A DNA stretch of 64,000 nucleotides from Arthrobacter citreus (GTDB lineage Bacteria > Bacillota > Bacilli > Bacillales > Bacillaceae_G), in the NCBI GenBank assembly GCA_013200995.1, contig CP053688.1, forward strand, positions 992,001 to 1,056,000, given 5' to 3'. The translations under genes were made by a program, and so were the position numbers. The first letter of the stretch is position 1. Each line of letters starts with the position of its first letter. The notes under the pieces are model-generated. The model made no database searches and had not been told where the DNA came from. It was given only the letters and a program-made list of their open reading frames with translations. Of the stretch, positions 6,962-16,177 are shown piece by piece.

Positions 6962-9361
6962 ATGAAAAGAAAATTATTAATGATTGGTAATGGAATGGCA
7001 GGAGTTCGTTGTATAGAGGAGATTTTAAAAAGAAATAAAAATTTATTTGAAATTACAATCATTGGAGATGAGCCACATCCGAACTATAACCGAATTATGC
7101 TTTCAAATGTGCTACAAGGTAAAACTACAATTGATGAAATAAATATTAATGATTGGAATTGGTATGAAGAGAATCAAATTACATTACTTACAAACGAAAG
7201 AGTTACGGAAATTTCACCTTTAGATAAAATAGTAGAAACAGAAAAAGGAAAAATGATTTCTTATGATGAACTTATTATAGCTACTGGTTCGCGTGCATTT
7301 ATACTGCCGATTCCAGGAAATCAACTTGAAGGAGTAGTCGGTTTTCGTACAATTCAAGATACTGAACTAATGATAAATTGCGCACAAAAATATAAGAAAG
7401 CCGTTGTAATTGGAGGTGGCCTATTAGGTTTAGAGGCAGCAAGAGGTTTAATTGATCGAGGAATGGAAGTTCATGTAGTCCATCTACTACCTACTTTAAT
7501 GGAACAACAACTAGATGAACCTGCAGCAAAAATGCTTAAAAAAGATTTAGAAGCTCAAGGTATGAATTTCTTAATGGAAAAACAGACGGTTTCGATTAAC
7601 GGTACAAATCGTGTAGAAGGCATTAATTTTTCAGATGGTACTAGTTTAGAATGTGATTTGGTAGTAATGGCAGTTGGGATCAGACCTAACATATCATTAG
7701 CAAAAAATGCAGGAATTGATGTAAACCGTGCAATTCTTGTAAACGATTTTATGCAATCATCTGATTCATCAATTTATGCTGTAGGTGAATGTGCCGAACA
7801 TAATGGAACTACTTATGGATTAGTAGCGCCGTTGTATGAACAAGGGATTGTACTTGCAGATCATATAACCGGTTTCCCAACCAACGGATATAAAGGAAGC
7901 ATATTATCAACTCAGTTAAAGGTTTCAGGATGTGATCTATTTTCCGGAGGACTAATTCACGAGGAAGATGATACACAAGCGATCGTAATAAATGACCAAT
8001 TTGCTGGTCTTTATAAAAAAGTAATTGTAAGGGATGAAAAAGTTGTTGGTGTAGTTTTATACGGAGATGCATCAGATGGTAATCGACTGTTCAATATGCT
8101 GAAAAATGAAACTAATATTAAAGAATTTACAAGTGCTTCGATTCTCCATAAATCAGGAGAGGATTCAGCAGAAGACTTTGTTCTATCCATGAGTGCAAAT
8201 GATACAGTTTGTGGGTGTAATGGAGTAACGAAAGGCACAATCGTGCAATCAATTTTAGAACAAGAGCTTACTACGTTTGAAGATGTGAAAAGTTGCACAA
8301 AGGCTGGAGCATCTTGTGGAAAGTGTAAAGGAATGGTTGAAAGTATTTTAGCAGCAACACTTGGTGATACATTTGATCCAAATGCTGCAAAACCAGGCAT
8401 GTGTGGATGTACACACTTATCTCGTGATGAAGTTATGAATGAAATAAAAGAAAAAGGGTTACAAACTCCTAGGGAAGTTCGAATGGTTCTAGGTTTTGAA
8501 AGTGAAGAAGGATGTTCAAAATGTAGACCAGCTTTAAACTATTATTTAAGAATGATGTATCCAAATGATTATCATGATGATAAGTCATCTCGTTTCGTAA
8601 ATGAAAGAATGGAAGGAAATATTCAAAAAGATGGTTCATTCTCTATTGTACCTCGAATGTATGGTGGGGTTACGACTGGTGATGAATTGATTAAAATTGG
8701 TGAAGTTGCAAATAAATTTAGCATACCGTTAGTAAAAGTTACGGGTGCAAGCCGAGTTGGTTTATATGGTGTAAAAAAAGAAGACGTACCAAAGGTTTGG
8801 CAAGAATTAGGGATGCGTTCTGGCTATGCATATTCTAAGTCCTTAAGAAACGTTAAATCATGTGTCGGAAATCGATTCTGCCGATTTGGAACACAAGATT
8901 CATTAGGATTAGGAATCCAACTAGAAAAAGCAATTGAAATGGTAGATACTCCGCACAAAATGAAGATGGGTGTAACAGGCTGTCCAAGAAACTGTGCTGA
9001 AGTACTGACAAAAGACTTTGGAGTAATTTGCGTGGAAAATGGCTATCAGCTTTATATTGGCGGGAATGGTGGAACAGAGGTTAGAGAATGTGATCAACTA
9101 ACGACTGTTATAACTGAAGAAGAAGTAATTCATATGGCAAAAGCATACGTTCAATTCTATCGAGAAACTGGCGTTTACGGTGAACGAACTGCTCCTTGGG
9201 TAGAAAGACTTGGAGTGGATACAGTTAAAGAAGTGTTGTTAAATAAAGAACAAGAAAATGCATTAGTAGAGAAATTCAATCAAGCAAAAGCAACATATGA
9301 AGAAGCTTGGGGTCAAGCGTTAACGAATCAATTAGATCTTTATGAAGTTATTAGAAAATAA
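6962..9361 (+). CDS. nirB: Nitrite reductase [NAD(P)H] large subunit
   Basis: Siroheme enzyme that reduces nitrite to ammonium with NAD(P)H, 799 residues, cytoplasmic. In order: an FAD/NAD(P) reductase fold (MIGNGMAG near residue 5, VIGGGLLGLEAA near 146), two BFD-like [2Fe-2S] segments (CGCNG...CGKCKG near 417-455; CGCTH...CSKCRP near 479-522), then the nitrite/sulfite reductase half with the siroheme/[4Fe-4S] ligands CVGNRFC near 633 and CPRNC near 673. ATG 6962 has GGGGGAC upstream; the in-frame TTG at 6956 is too close to it. First gene of a five-gene operon that also supplies siroheme and nitrite transport. Equivalent to nasD of Bacillus subtilis. Confidence 0.96.
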   Translation: MKRKLLMIGNGMAGVRCIEEILKRNKNLFEITIIGDEPHPNYNRIMLSNVLQGKTTIDEININDWNWYEENQITLLTNERVTEISPLDKIVETEKGKMISYDELIIATGSRAFILPIPGNQLEGVVGFRTIQDTELMINCAQKYKKAVVIGGGLLGLEAARGLIDRGMEVHVVHLLPTLMEQQLDEPAAKMLKKDLEAQGMNFLMEKQTVSINGTNRVEGINFSDGTSLECDLVVMAVGIRPNISLAKNAGIDVNRAILVNDFMQSSDSSIYAVGECAEHNGTTYGLVAPLYEQGIVLADHITGFPTNGYKGSILSTQLKVSGCDLFSGGLIHEEDDTQAIVINDQFAGLYKKVIVRDEKVVGVVLYGDASDGNRLFNMLKNETNIKEFTSASILHKSGEDSAEDFVLSMSANDTVCGCNGVTKGTIVQSILEQELTTFEDVKSCTKAGASCGKCKGMVESILAATLGDTFDPNAAKPGMCGCTHLSRDEVMNEIKEKGLQTPREVRMVLGFESEEGCSKCRPALNYYLRMMYPNDYHDDKSSRFVNERMEGNIQKDGSFSIVPRMYGGVTTGDELIKIGEVANKFSIPLVKVTGASRVGLYGVKKEDVPKVWQELGMRSGYAYSKSLRNVKSCVGNRFCRFGTQDSLGLGIQLEKAIEMVDTPHKMKMGVTGCPRNCAEVLTKDFGVICVENGYQLYIGGNGGTEVRECDQLTTVITEEEVIHMAKAYVQFYRETGVYGERTAPWVERLGVDTVKEVLLNKEQENALVEKFNQAKATYEEAWGQALTNQLDLYEVIRK

Positions 9362-9386
9362 TAGCGAAATCGAGAGGAGCCATAAT

Positions 9387-9704
9387 ATGATCACAACACC
9401 AGAAAAAATTAATGTTATTGATGTAGAATCATTACCAATACAAATAGGAAAAGAAATCGTTATTAAAGGGGAATCAATTGCTTTATTTCGTTTATCAAAC
9501 GGAGAAGTATATGCAATCGAAAGTACTTGTCCATATACTAATGGGCCACTTGCAGAAGGTATTGTTTCAGGTGAATATGTATTTTGTCCGCTACGTGACT
9601 GGAAAATTTCATTAAGAACTGGTGAAGTACAAAAACCAGATGATGGAATTGTAAAAACATATGAAACAGAAATAATTGACGGTTATGTTTATATTATGGT
9701 GTAA
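9387..9704 (+). CDS. nirD: Nitrite reductase small subunit, Rieske fold lacking His ligands
   Basis: Small subunit of about 105 residues, partner of NirB. The Rieske-like fold is plain (CPYTNGPLAEG, then CPLRDWKISLRTGEV), but family members that bind a [2Fe-2S] cluster have CPH and CPLH; here Tyr and Arg replace the two His while both Cys remain. Cluster binding is therefore unlikely. Escherichia coli NirD also lacks the ligands, so the subunit may still be functional. ATG 9387 follows GAGAGGAGC; the longer ORF from 9342 overlaps nirB. Same transcript as nirB. Confidence 0.9.
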   Translation: MITTPEKINVIDVESLPIQIGKEIVIKGESIALFRLSNGEVYAIESTCPYTNGPLAEGIVSGEYVFCPLRDWKISLRTGEVQKPDDGIVKTYETEIIDGYVYIMV

Positions 9705-9707
9705 CTT

Positions 9708-11132
9708 ATGACAAAAAAAGATGGATTTATCTCATTTGTAGGTGCTGGTCCTGGCGATTTAGGTTTAATAACTGAAAAAGGAATGAATTGTATTCGAGAA
9801 GCAGAAGTAATCTTATACGATCGACTTGCAAATCCAAGATTACTACGAGAAGCGACTGGAAATTGTGAATTCATTTACTGTGGAAAGCTCCCTGATCGAC
9901 ATACTATGCGACAAGAAATGATTAATCAAACATTAGTCAATTATGCAAAAGAAGGTAAATATGTCGTTAGATTAAAAGGTGGAGACCCATCAGTTTTCGG
10001 AAGAGTAGGGGAAGAAGCAGAGGAAGCTTCAAAGCATAATATACCTTATGAAATTGTACCGGGCATTACATCTAGCATCGCTGCAGCTGCATATGCTGGT
10101 ATTCCAGTCACACATCGTGAATATAGTACAAGCTTTACATTAAGAACTGGACATAAATGTTTGGAAAATGAAGATTTAAAGGAATCAAATTGTTCCGATC
10201 AGTTAGGAGATACACTTGCATATTACATGGGAGTAAATAATCTCCCTAAAATATGTAAGCATTTAATCCAAAATGGTAAATCGAAAGAAACTCCGGTAGC
10301 TGTAATACAGTGGGGAACAATTGGAAAACAAAAAGTTGTTGAAGGAACGATTGAAACAATTGTATCAAATATTGAGAAAGAAAAAATTACAAATCCTGCG
10401 ATGACTATTATTGGAGATGTAGTTAAACTTCGCTCAAAGCTTGCTTGGTTTGATAAGAAAAAATATTTTGGACGAAAAATTTTATTGGCAAAAGCTACTG
10501 CAACAGTAGAAAAGAAAGGACTAGAAGCTTATTTATCTGAGAATGGTGCTGAGGTTTATTCTTTTCCTACACTTAAATTGGTTGAACTTCCAATTGAAAA
10601 TGATCAGTTAGTTGATGCATTTTGTCATGAAAGATTAGTTTTTTGTACGCCAGAAAGTGTGGAATTATTTATTTCTAATATGCACAGATCAAATTACGAT
10701 GTACGTAAACTTCCAATGAGAATTGAGTCAATTTCTTCGAAGACAAGTAAGGTACTTGCGAAGTATGGAATTCTTGCAGAGAAGTTCATTGATGAAGAAG
10801 TCTCAACAGTATTTGTTGGATCTCAAGACAAGGAAGACCCAAAGCCACCTAAATCTAAATTTTTGGCAACACATAAAATTATTGCAGATTCTCGCTTTGA
10901 TGTAATAAATCAAAGAATGTTAGATGAAACGAATTGGGAGTCAATTATTTTTCCAAATAAGTCGTCGGTAGATTGGTTATTAAAAGAATTAAATGAAACA
11001 GATCAACATGCTTTAAAAAATTTACCTTTTGCATATATCGGTGAATCAGTTAAGGAATATGCATTTAAGTGTGGTTTTACAAAAGTTGATGAAGAACTAC
11101 AAGATCAACTATTGCTTAGAGATTGGAAGTGA
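9708..11132 (+). CDS. nasF: Uroporphyrinogen-III C-methyltransferase fused to HemD-like domain
   Basis: Bifunctional tetrapyrrole enzyme of 474 residues. Residues 1-250 are a SAM-dependent uroporphyrinogen-III methyltransferase: VGAGPGDLGLIT, VILYDRL, VRLKGGDPSVFGR and EIVPGITS are signature segments; it makes precorrin-2. Residues 255-474 match a uroporphyrinogen-III synthase-like (HemD) domain, weaker in conserved residues. It starts 3 bp after nirD. The fusion would channel substrate to siroheme for NirB. The HemD half could be degenerate; a fold search would decide. Confidence 0.88.
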   Translation: MTKKDGFISFVGAGPGDLGLITEKGMNCIREAEVILYDRLANPRLLREATGNCEFIYCGKLPDRHTMRQEMINQTLVNYAKEGKYVVRLKGGDPSVFGRVGEEAEEASKHNIPYEIVPGITSSIAAAAYAGIPVTHREYSTSFTLRTGHKCLENEDLKESNCSDQLGDTLAYYMGVNNLPKICKHLIQNGKSKETPVAVIQWGTIGKQKVVEGTIETIVSNIEKEKITNPAMTIIGDVVKLRSKLAWFDKKKYFGRKILLAKATATVEKKGLEAYLSENGAEVYSFPTLKLVELPIENDQLVDAFCHERLVFCTPESVELFISNMHRSNYDVRKLPMRIESISSKTSKVLAKYGILAEKFIDEEVSTVFVGSQDKEDPKPPKSKFLATHKIIADSRFDVINQRMLDETNWESIIFPNKSSVDWLLKELNETDQHALKNLPFAYIGESVKEYAFKCGFTKVDEELQDQLLLRDWK

Positions 11133-11136
11133 AGTC

Positions 11137-11865
11137 ATGTTTGATGCCGTCGTTTATATTGGACACGGAAGTCGTAGGCAAGAAGGTAATGAACAATTTA
11201 TTCACTTTATTCAGTCAGTCATCAAAAACGTTGCAGTCCAAAAACAAGAGTATGCATTTTTAGAATTAGATGAGCCAACCATTCAGCAAACGTTAGAAAA
11301 AGTAATTTTAGAAGGTGCGCAAAAAATATTAGTCGTACCAGTATTATTATTTGCAGCCGGTCATTTTAAACGAGATATACCAGACGAATTAAATCTTATA
11401 TTAGACCGATTTCCACAAGTGAAGATTACAATAACTGAACCGTTTGGTGTACATGAGAAAATGATTCAATTAGTTCAAAAACGAGTAATGGTCGCAAAAG
11501 AAACTAGTCATTCTGCAATATTATTAGTCGGACGAGGTAGTAGTGATACTGAGCCAATTGAAATGCTTGAACAAATAGGAAATGCTGTAGAGGATCGTAT
11601 GGGAGTACCTGTTCGGACAGCTTTTTTAACAGCTGGAAAACCAAAGTTAGAAGATATGATTAATAAGATGAGTAAAGAATTTCAAAGTATTTATGTTATG
11701 CCCTATTTATTATTTACAGGTCTACTGCTTGAAAAAATTAAGAGACGCATTGCACTAGAAAATGAAAAGTTTCACCTGTGTGGGAATTTACAATTTGATG
11801 AATTAATGAGTGAAGCACTTATAGAACGTATTCAAGAAAAGGTAAAAAGTCTAAATAAAGGGTGA
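11137..11865 (+). CDS. sirB: Sirohydrochlorin ferrochelatase (SirB/CbiX-like)
   Basis: Chelatase of 242 residues that inserts iron into sirohydrochlorin, the last step of siroheme synthesis. The N-terminal active-site His is in YIGHGSRRQEG and a second in LLFAAGHFKRDIP, both typical of SirB/CbiX; the second half repeats the fold (LLVGRGSSDTE). ATG 11137 is 4 bp after the preceding stop; the ribosome site is weak (GGAAGTGAAG), suggesting translational coupling. No precorrin-2 dehydrogenase is present in the operon, so that step must come from elsewhere. Confidence 0.88.
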   Translation: MFDAVVYIGHGSRRQEGNEQFIHFIQSVIKNVAVQKQEYAFLELDEPTIQQTLEKVILEGAQKILVVPVLLFAAGHFKRDIPDELNLILDRFPQVKITITEPFGVHEKMIQLVQKRVMVAKETSHSAILLVGRGSSDTEPIEMLEQIGNAVEDRMGVPVRTAFLTAGKPKLEDMINKMSKEFQSIYVMPYLLFTGLLLEKIKRRIALENEKFHLCGNLQFDELMSEALIERIQEKVKSLNKG

Positions 11866-11870
11866 TAAAT

Positions 11871-12686
11871 TTGAAAGAAATTATAGATACAATTGGAAAT
11901 GCAGCTTTAGTTAGGACAAACCAAGTAAATTCAAGTAAAACAAAATATATGGTTCCTACAATGATGGCAGGCTTTTTTGTAGGATTAGGTATTATATTAA
12001 TCTTCACAATTGGTGGATTACTAGCTCCCACTGCCTTTGCTGGAACAAAAATTATTATGGGTGTTTCATTTGGAATTGCATTAAGTTTAGTCATTATGGC
12101 TGGAGCAGATTTATTTACGGGAAATAACATGATTATGTCAATTGGCATGTTAGAAAAAAAGGTGAGTTGGACTGATACTTTGAAAGTATGGTGCTATAGC
12201 TATCTTGGAAATTTATTAGGTTCAGTACTTGTAGCTGTATTGTTTGTATACTCTGGATTAGCTAATGGTGGTGTAGCAGATTTTATTAATAATGCAGCAT
12301 CAGCAAAAATGAATGCTCCATTTGTTGAGCTACTAATACGTGGAATTCTTTGTAATATTCTTGTTTGTTTAGCTCTTTGGTGTTCATTTAAAATGAAATC
12401 TGAATCTGGTAAATTAATTATGGTATTCTGGTGCTTGTTTTCATTTATTACTTCAGGGTTTGAACATAGCATTGCAAATATGACATTATTATCAATCTCT
12501 TTATTAATCAAACACCCTGAAACAATTACATTCGCAGGAATGGTTTCAAATTTAATACCAGTTACAATTGGTAATATTATAGGTGGAAGTCTTTTTGTTG
12601 GAGCGGCTTACTGGGTTTCTAGTTCTGGAACTACAAATAAAAAATTATCATCTACTAAAAACAGTCATAGTAAGAAAGTAAGTTAA
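11871..12686 (+). CDS. nirC: Formate/nitrite channel, NirC-like
   Basis: FNT-family membrane channel of about 271 residues with six hydrophobic segments. Family features are the segment GADLFTGNNM (FNT signature after TM2) and a matching half in TM5. Position at the end of a nitrite reductase operon makes nitrite the likely substrate. TTG 11871 is preceded by AAAGGGTGAT; GTG 11862 overlapping the sirB stop is the alternative. A strong terminator follows. Confidence 0.9.
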   Translation: MKEIIDTIGNAALVRTNQVNSSKTKYMVPTMMAGFFVGLGIILIFTIGGLLAPTAFAGTKIIMGVSFGIALSLVIMAGADLFTGNNMIMSIGMLEKKVSWTDTLKVWCYSYLGNLLGSVLVAVLFVYSGLANGGVADFINNAASAKMNAPFVELLIRGILCNILVCLALWCSFKMKSESGKLIMVFWCLFSFITSGFEHSIANMTLLSISLLIKHPETITFAGMVSNLIPVTIGNIIGGSLFVGAAYWVSSSGTTNKKLSSTKNSHSKKVS

Positions 12687-12705
12687 TAAAATTTGCATAA
12701 AAAGG

Positions 12706-12744
12706 AAACAACCTTATTCAAAAACTGAATAAGGTTGTTTTTTT
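12706..12744 (+). terminator. Terminator of nir operon
   Basis: AAACAACCTTATTCA, loop AAAAC, TGAATAAGGTTGTTT, then a T run: a perfect 15-bp stem. Confidence 0.9.
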
Positions 12745-12766
12745 ACGCATGAAAGTGAAAACAGTA

Positions 12767-12850
12767 CTATTCTTCTTTTGTTGTTAAATCAACAAAAATA
12801 ATGATACTGATTACTGCTACTAGGATTAATGAAAATGTTAAAATGAACAA
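12767..12850 (-). CDS. Candidate 27-residue membrane peptide of the oxidase cluster
   Basis: Very short ORF on the oxidase strand, just behind subunit I: TTG start at 12850 with GGTAGGAGTGA upstream, stop at 12767. It reads MFILTFSLILVAVISIIIF then VDLTTKEE, one transmembrane helix with a charged tail. Tiny single-helix subunits are known in heme-copper and bd oxidases, and Bacillus cba clusters carry extra small genes. The ribosome site and the perfect single-helix design argue that it is real. I do not recognise a named family. Confidence 0.5.
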   Translation of the reverse strand: MFILTFSLILVAVISIIIFVDLTTKEE

Positions 12851-12862
12851 TTTAATTCACTC

Positions 12863-14527
12863 CTACCATGTTTTGAAGCCCTCTGATCCTGTCGGATGAT
12901 GTTGATGCATCATATGTGATAATGGAATTGTATAAGCAATTAAGATTAATACAATCGATACACCAATCCATAACCACCAATTTTCTAAAATACGTGGCGT
13001 GTTTTCAGTATTACTTTCAGCAACTGGGAATTCTACTAATTCTTCCTTAGATTGAGCTGTCGGTAAAGCGAAAATTGATTGAGCGACAATAAAAATTAAT
13101 AACAAAGCAGATAAAAATAAGATTGAACCACCAACTGCAACTGTAAAATGGTTTGTGAAAACGCCAGTAAACCATTTGGCTGCTGCCGGATGTCCCATAT
13201 AATCGGTATATGAAGTACGTCTTGGAGCACCGTAGAGGCCAAGTATGTGCATTGTTGTTGACATTAAAAACATACCAATAGCCCATGTGAAAATTTGGAT
13301 AAACGCTAATCTTTGAATTTCTTTTGTAAGTTTTTTCCCTGTTAAATAAGGAATTAACCAAAAAGTTAATCCGAAAAATGTCATAGCGACAGGTGTACCA
13401 ACTGTAATATGGAAATGACCTACAATCCAAAGTGTATTATGAACGATCTCGTCTAGTTGATAACTTGCATTTATTATCCCACCTGCACCACCAGGAGCAA
13501 AAAATAACATTGCTATGAAAAGTGATGTAAAGCGAACATCTTTCCAAGGTAATTTAAAGAACCAACCGAATAGCCCACTTGCACCTTTTTTCCTTCCTGA
13601 AATTTCAAATACCGCAAACATAGAGAAAGCAGTCATTAACGACGGGATAATTACCATAAATGTTAACACCGTTTGGAGGAATTTCCAGAAACTTGAAATC
13701 CCAGGTTCTTGGAGTTGATGGTGAAACCCAACCGGAATTGAGAATAACAGGAATAAGATAAATGCTAATCGTGCAAGTGAATCACTAAATACTTCTCCGC
13801 CAACAATCTTTGGCATAATTGCATACCAACCAATATAAGCAGGGAGCAGCCAAAAATAAACAAGTGGATGACCAAAAAACCAAAAAAGCGAACGACTTAA
13901 TTCTACATTAATTGTATCAACCCAACCGAAAGCCCACGGTATAAATTGAAATAGTACTGTCGCAGCAACACCAAGACTTGCGATTACCCATAAAGCAATC
14001 GTTGCAACTGTCATAAAAGCAATTAGCGGACTTATCATTCCTTTATTTTTTTTCTTCCAAGCAACATATTGGCCAACTAGCGCAAATCCAGTTATCCAAG
14101 TGCCAACGACAAAAAGTGCTAAAGCAACGTAAAACCAAGCACTAGCCTGAAGTGGGGCATAAAAAGTATATAATACAGATGCTTGACCAGAAAGAATCAT
14201 GATAACTGCAAGGATCGTACCAATTGTCATGACAATAAAACCAACCCAACTAAAAGACTTTACTTTTGGGCCGAAGTCACCTAGCGTTTTACTCATTCCT
14301 GTAATCAAGAAACCAAAAATAAAGTATGTAGTAAAGACAATAGCAAGCAAGATACCATGGGCAGTTAAAACTTGATAGTAATCAAGCCACTTTGGTAGTT
14401 CAAGTGCTTTGTTTCGAACAAATACCTGCAATAAACCAGCAAAAGTACCTAGTAAAAATGCAATATATGCAACTATAATGTGAGTTAATGCAAGTTTACG
14501 ATCTGATTTTCCAATCATTTCATTCAT
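12863..14527 (-). CDS. cbaA: Cytochrome ba3-type oxidase subunit I
   Basis: Heme-copper oxidase catalytic subunit of 554 residues, at least 12 hydrophobic segments. The B-type signature GHPLVYFWLLPAY (near residue 217) carries the CuB His and cross-linked Tyr; HHQLQEP (near 269) provides two more CuB His and GHFHITVGT (near 372) the heme ligands. Reduces O2 to water and pumps protons in the cytoplasmic membrane. Subunit II overlaps by one base upstream. Members of this class have high O2 affinity, which fits the adjacent nitrite reductase operon as a low-oxygen theme (inference). Confidence 0.93.
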   Translation of the reverse strand: MNEMIGKSDRKLALTHIIVAYIAFLLGTFAGLLQVFVRNKALELPKWLDYYQVLTAHGILLAIVFTTYFIFGFLITGMSKTLGDFGPKVKSFSWVGFIVMTIGTILAVIMILSGQASVLYTFYAPLQASAWFYVALALFVVGTWITGFALVGQYVAWKKKNKGMISPLIAFMTVATIALWVIASLGVAATVLFQFIPWAFGWVDTINVELSRSLFWFFGHPLVYFWLLPAYIGWYAIMPKIVGGEVFSDSLARLAFILFLLFSIPVGFHHQLQEPGISSFWKFLQTVLTFMVIIPSLMTAFSMFAVFEISGRKKGASGLFGWFFKLPWKDVRFTSLFIAMLFFAPGGAGGIINASYQLDEIVHNTLWIVGHFHITVGTPVAMTFFGLTFWLIPYLTGKKLTKEIQRLAFIQIFTWAIGMFLMSTTMHILGLYGAPRRTSYTDYMGHPAAAKWFTGVFTNHFTVAVGGSILFLSALLLIFIVAQSIFALPTAQSKEELVEFPVAESNTENTPRILENWWLWIGVSIVLILIAYTIPLSHMMHQHHPTGSEGFKTW

Positions 14528-14997
14528 TATTTCACCGCCTCAATTGTTGTTTGCATAAACGAATGACCTGTTCCGCAATACTCATTACATAAAATTAAAT
14601 AATTTCCAGGTTTTTTAAACGAATATTCCTTCGTATTAATTTGACCAGGAATAGCCATCATATTTACATTTGTATGAACGATCGAAAAACTATGATTTAC
14701 ATCTGTACTCGTTAAAACGAATCGAATCTTCTTTCCAACTGGTACTTTTAGTTTAGTTGGTTCATAAGCAAATGTTTTTGTAAGTATAACAACATCATAA
14801 GTACCATCATCCTTTGCATACACACCTGGATGATTGAAAGGTGCAGTATTTTCAACAGTTTGCGGATTAACTGTGACCATACCACCCGCTGGTTGAAGAT
14901 GGGAACGAAAAGCTGTTACACCGATAATGACTAGAAAAACAATTAAAGAAATTCCTCCAAATGTTAGCCAAATTTTTTCGTATTTATGTAGATGCAT
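14527..14997 (-). CDS. cbaB: Cytochrome ba3-type oxidase subunit II
   Basis: CuA subunit of 156 residues. One N-terminal membrane anchor (residues 10-32) then a cupredoxin domain with the CuA set: NHSF and CNEYCGTGHSFM (residues 136-148) supply His, Cys, Glu, Cys, His and Met. There is no fused cytochrome c domain. It accepts electrons from cytochrome c outside the membrane and passes them to subunit I. Translationally coupled to cbaA; the IIa gene lies 14 bp upstream. Confidence 0.93.
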   Translation of the reverse strand: MHLHKYEKIWLTFGGISLIVFLVIIGVTAFRSHLQPAGGMVTVNPQTVENTAPFNHPGVYAKDDGTYDVVILTKTFAYEPTKLKVPVGKKIRFVLTSTDVNHSFSIVHTNVNMMAIPGQINTKEYSFKKPGNYLILCNEYCGTGHSFMQTTIEAVK

Positions 14998-15011
14998 GTA
15001 AATTCTCCTAG

Positions 15012-15140
15012 TTAACGACTTAAATAAAATGCATAGAAGCTAAACCATAAAATGACAATGAAAACACCTAGTACGAGAACACTAATAAAAGTTCCATTTA
15101 AATTATGATCATGCTCACTCCCAGTTTTCTTTGAACTCAA
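15012..15140 (-). CDS. Cytochrome c oxidase subunit IIa
   Basis: Single-helix subunit of 42 residues, too short for most gene callers. It reads MSSKKTGSEHDHNLNGT then a helix ending WFSFYAFYLSR; the NLNGT...VLGVFIV...WF pattern is that of the CoxIIa family of ba3 oxidases (CbaD in Geobacillus). TTG start at 15140 with GGAGGGATTAAA upstream. First gene of the cluster, 14 bp before cbaB. Confidence 0.8.
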   Translation of the reverse strand: MSSKKTGSEHDHNLNGTFISVLVLGVFIVILWFSFYAFYLSR

Positions 15141-15721
15141 TTTAATCCCTCCATATGCTAAAATAAAAAATAAATTCTAAAAGATAGTATTATTTTTTCC
15201 AAGTATTTCTATTCAAGGAAATGATTTGTAAGTTACTATTCTTTAAAGAAAAAATTCAAGCTAAAAGTAGATTTCTGAAAAAATGTAGTGATTTAATGAA
15301 ATTTTAATGAAAAAGGGGGGAAAGAGAATGGGAAATATAGAAGAGTTAAATTGAGGTCATTTTTAATTTCTAGGTGGTTTCAATCATGATAGATCATTAA
15401 GAAAGATTAATTATTAGCGGAATGAAATTTCAATAGTTACATTTGGGGCCAGTAGTTTGTTTAATGAAATTACCATTCTATTAAAAAAGCTGTTAATAGG
15501 TGAGATTTGAGTGAGCTAGTAGACGTTTAAAGCCTCATTAAAGATGAAAATAGAAATGAATTTTACCTAGTTAAATATCTTTTTATACATAAACATTTAA
15601 ATGAAAATTGACAGTTGATGAAGCGGAGTCTATGAAACGAAAGTGATTATACTCTATTGAACTGATTAGAAAGTTCTTTAATGAATCTATACTTATTAAT
15701 ACATGGTAAGGAGTGGATGAT
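15141..15721. other. Intergenic stretch with possible gene remnant
   Basis: The left part should hold the promoter of the oxidase cluster (reverse strand). The plus strand from about 15360 to 15520 reads as short open pieces broken by stops (for example NEISIVTFGASSLFNE), which looks like decayed coding sequence, but no family is recognisable. Confidence 0.3.
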
Positions 15722-16048
15722 TTGTCTAACACTGTGCATTGTGATCGTTGCTCTCAGGAAATAAGGATAAGAGGAGATCTTGTAACTGCAACAATGTTTT
15801 TTCAAGTAGTTCCATATCACGTAGATTGTTATGCGAAAGATTTAAAGGGAGCAAAAACACTTATTTTAAATAATCAGCCAATTAATGGATTCTCTGGGAA
15901 CTTTCTTACTTTTATAGCGATCATTGTCTTCATCGTATCATTTTTTATAAATGATGAAACGATGATTTATTTGTCAATTTTATCGGTAATTCCGATAATT
16001 TATCGGCTTTATTCATTTTTAATTTATGAGCGACATTTAGAAAAATAG
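15722..16048 (+). CDS. Small zinc-ribbon-like membrane protein
   Basis: Unknown protein of 108 residues. The N-terminus has a CDRC pair and a distant VDCY, a possible metal-binding knuckle (Cys-X2-Cys plus His/Cys), and the C-terminal half has two hydrophobic helices with DE between them. TTG 15722 is well spaced from TAAGGAG; GTG 15713 overlaps that ribosome site. Monocistronic. I do not recognise a function. Confidence 0.6.
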   Translation: MSNTVHCDRCSQEIRIRGDLVTATMFFQVVPYHVDCYAKDLKGAKTLILNNQPINGFSGNFLTFIAIIVFIVSFFINDETMIYLSILSVIPIIYRLYSFLIYERHLEK

Positions 16049-16143
16049 GGAACAAATTTATAAAAGTTATTAATAATAACTTTACTTTTGCGCCAATATT
16101 TTTTAAGGTTTAGAATTGATGTCTTTTTTACAAAACAAAAATT

Positions 16144-16173
16144 AAAAAAACTCTGATTGACAGAGTTTTTTTT
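16144..16173. terminator. Bidirectional terminator
   Basis: AAAAAACTCTG, loop, CAGAGTTTTTT. It serves the minus-strand gene ending at 16178 and possibly the plus-strand gene ending at 16048. Confidence 0.8.
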
Positions 16174-16177
16174 AATA

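Noticed and set aside
8011..8400. Open frame of 129 codons opposite nirB
   Set aside because: Antisense shadow of conserved NirB domains.
13047..13430. Long open frame overlapping cbaA
   Set aside because: Same-strand shadow in another frame of a gene with all oxidase motifs; no ribosome site or family.
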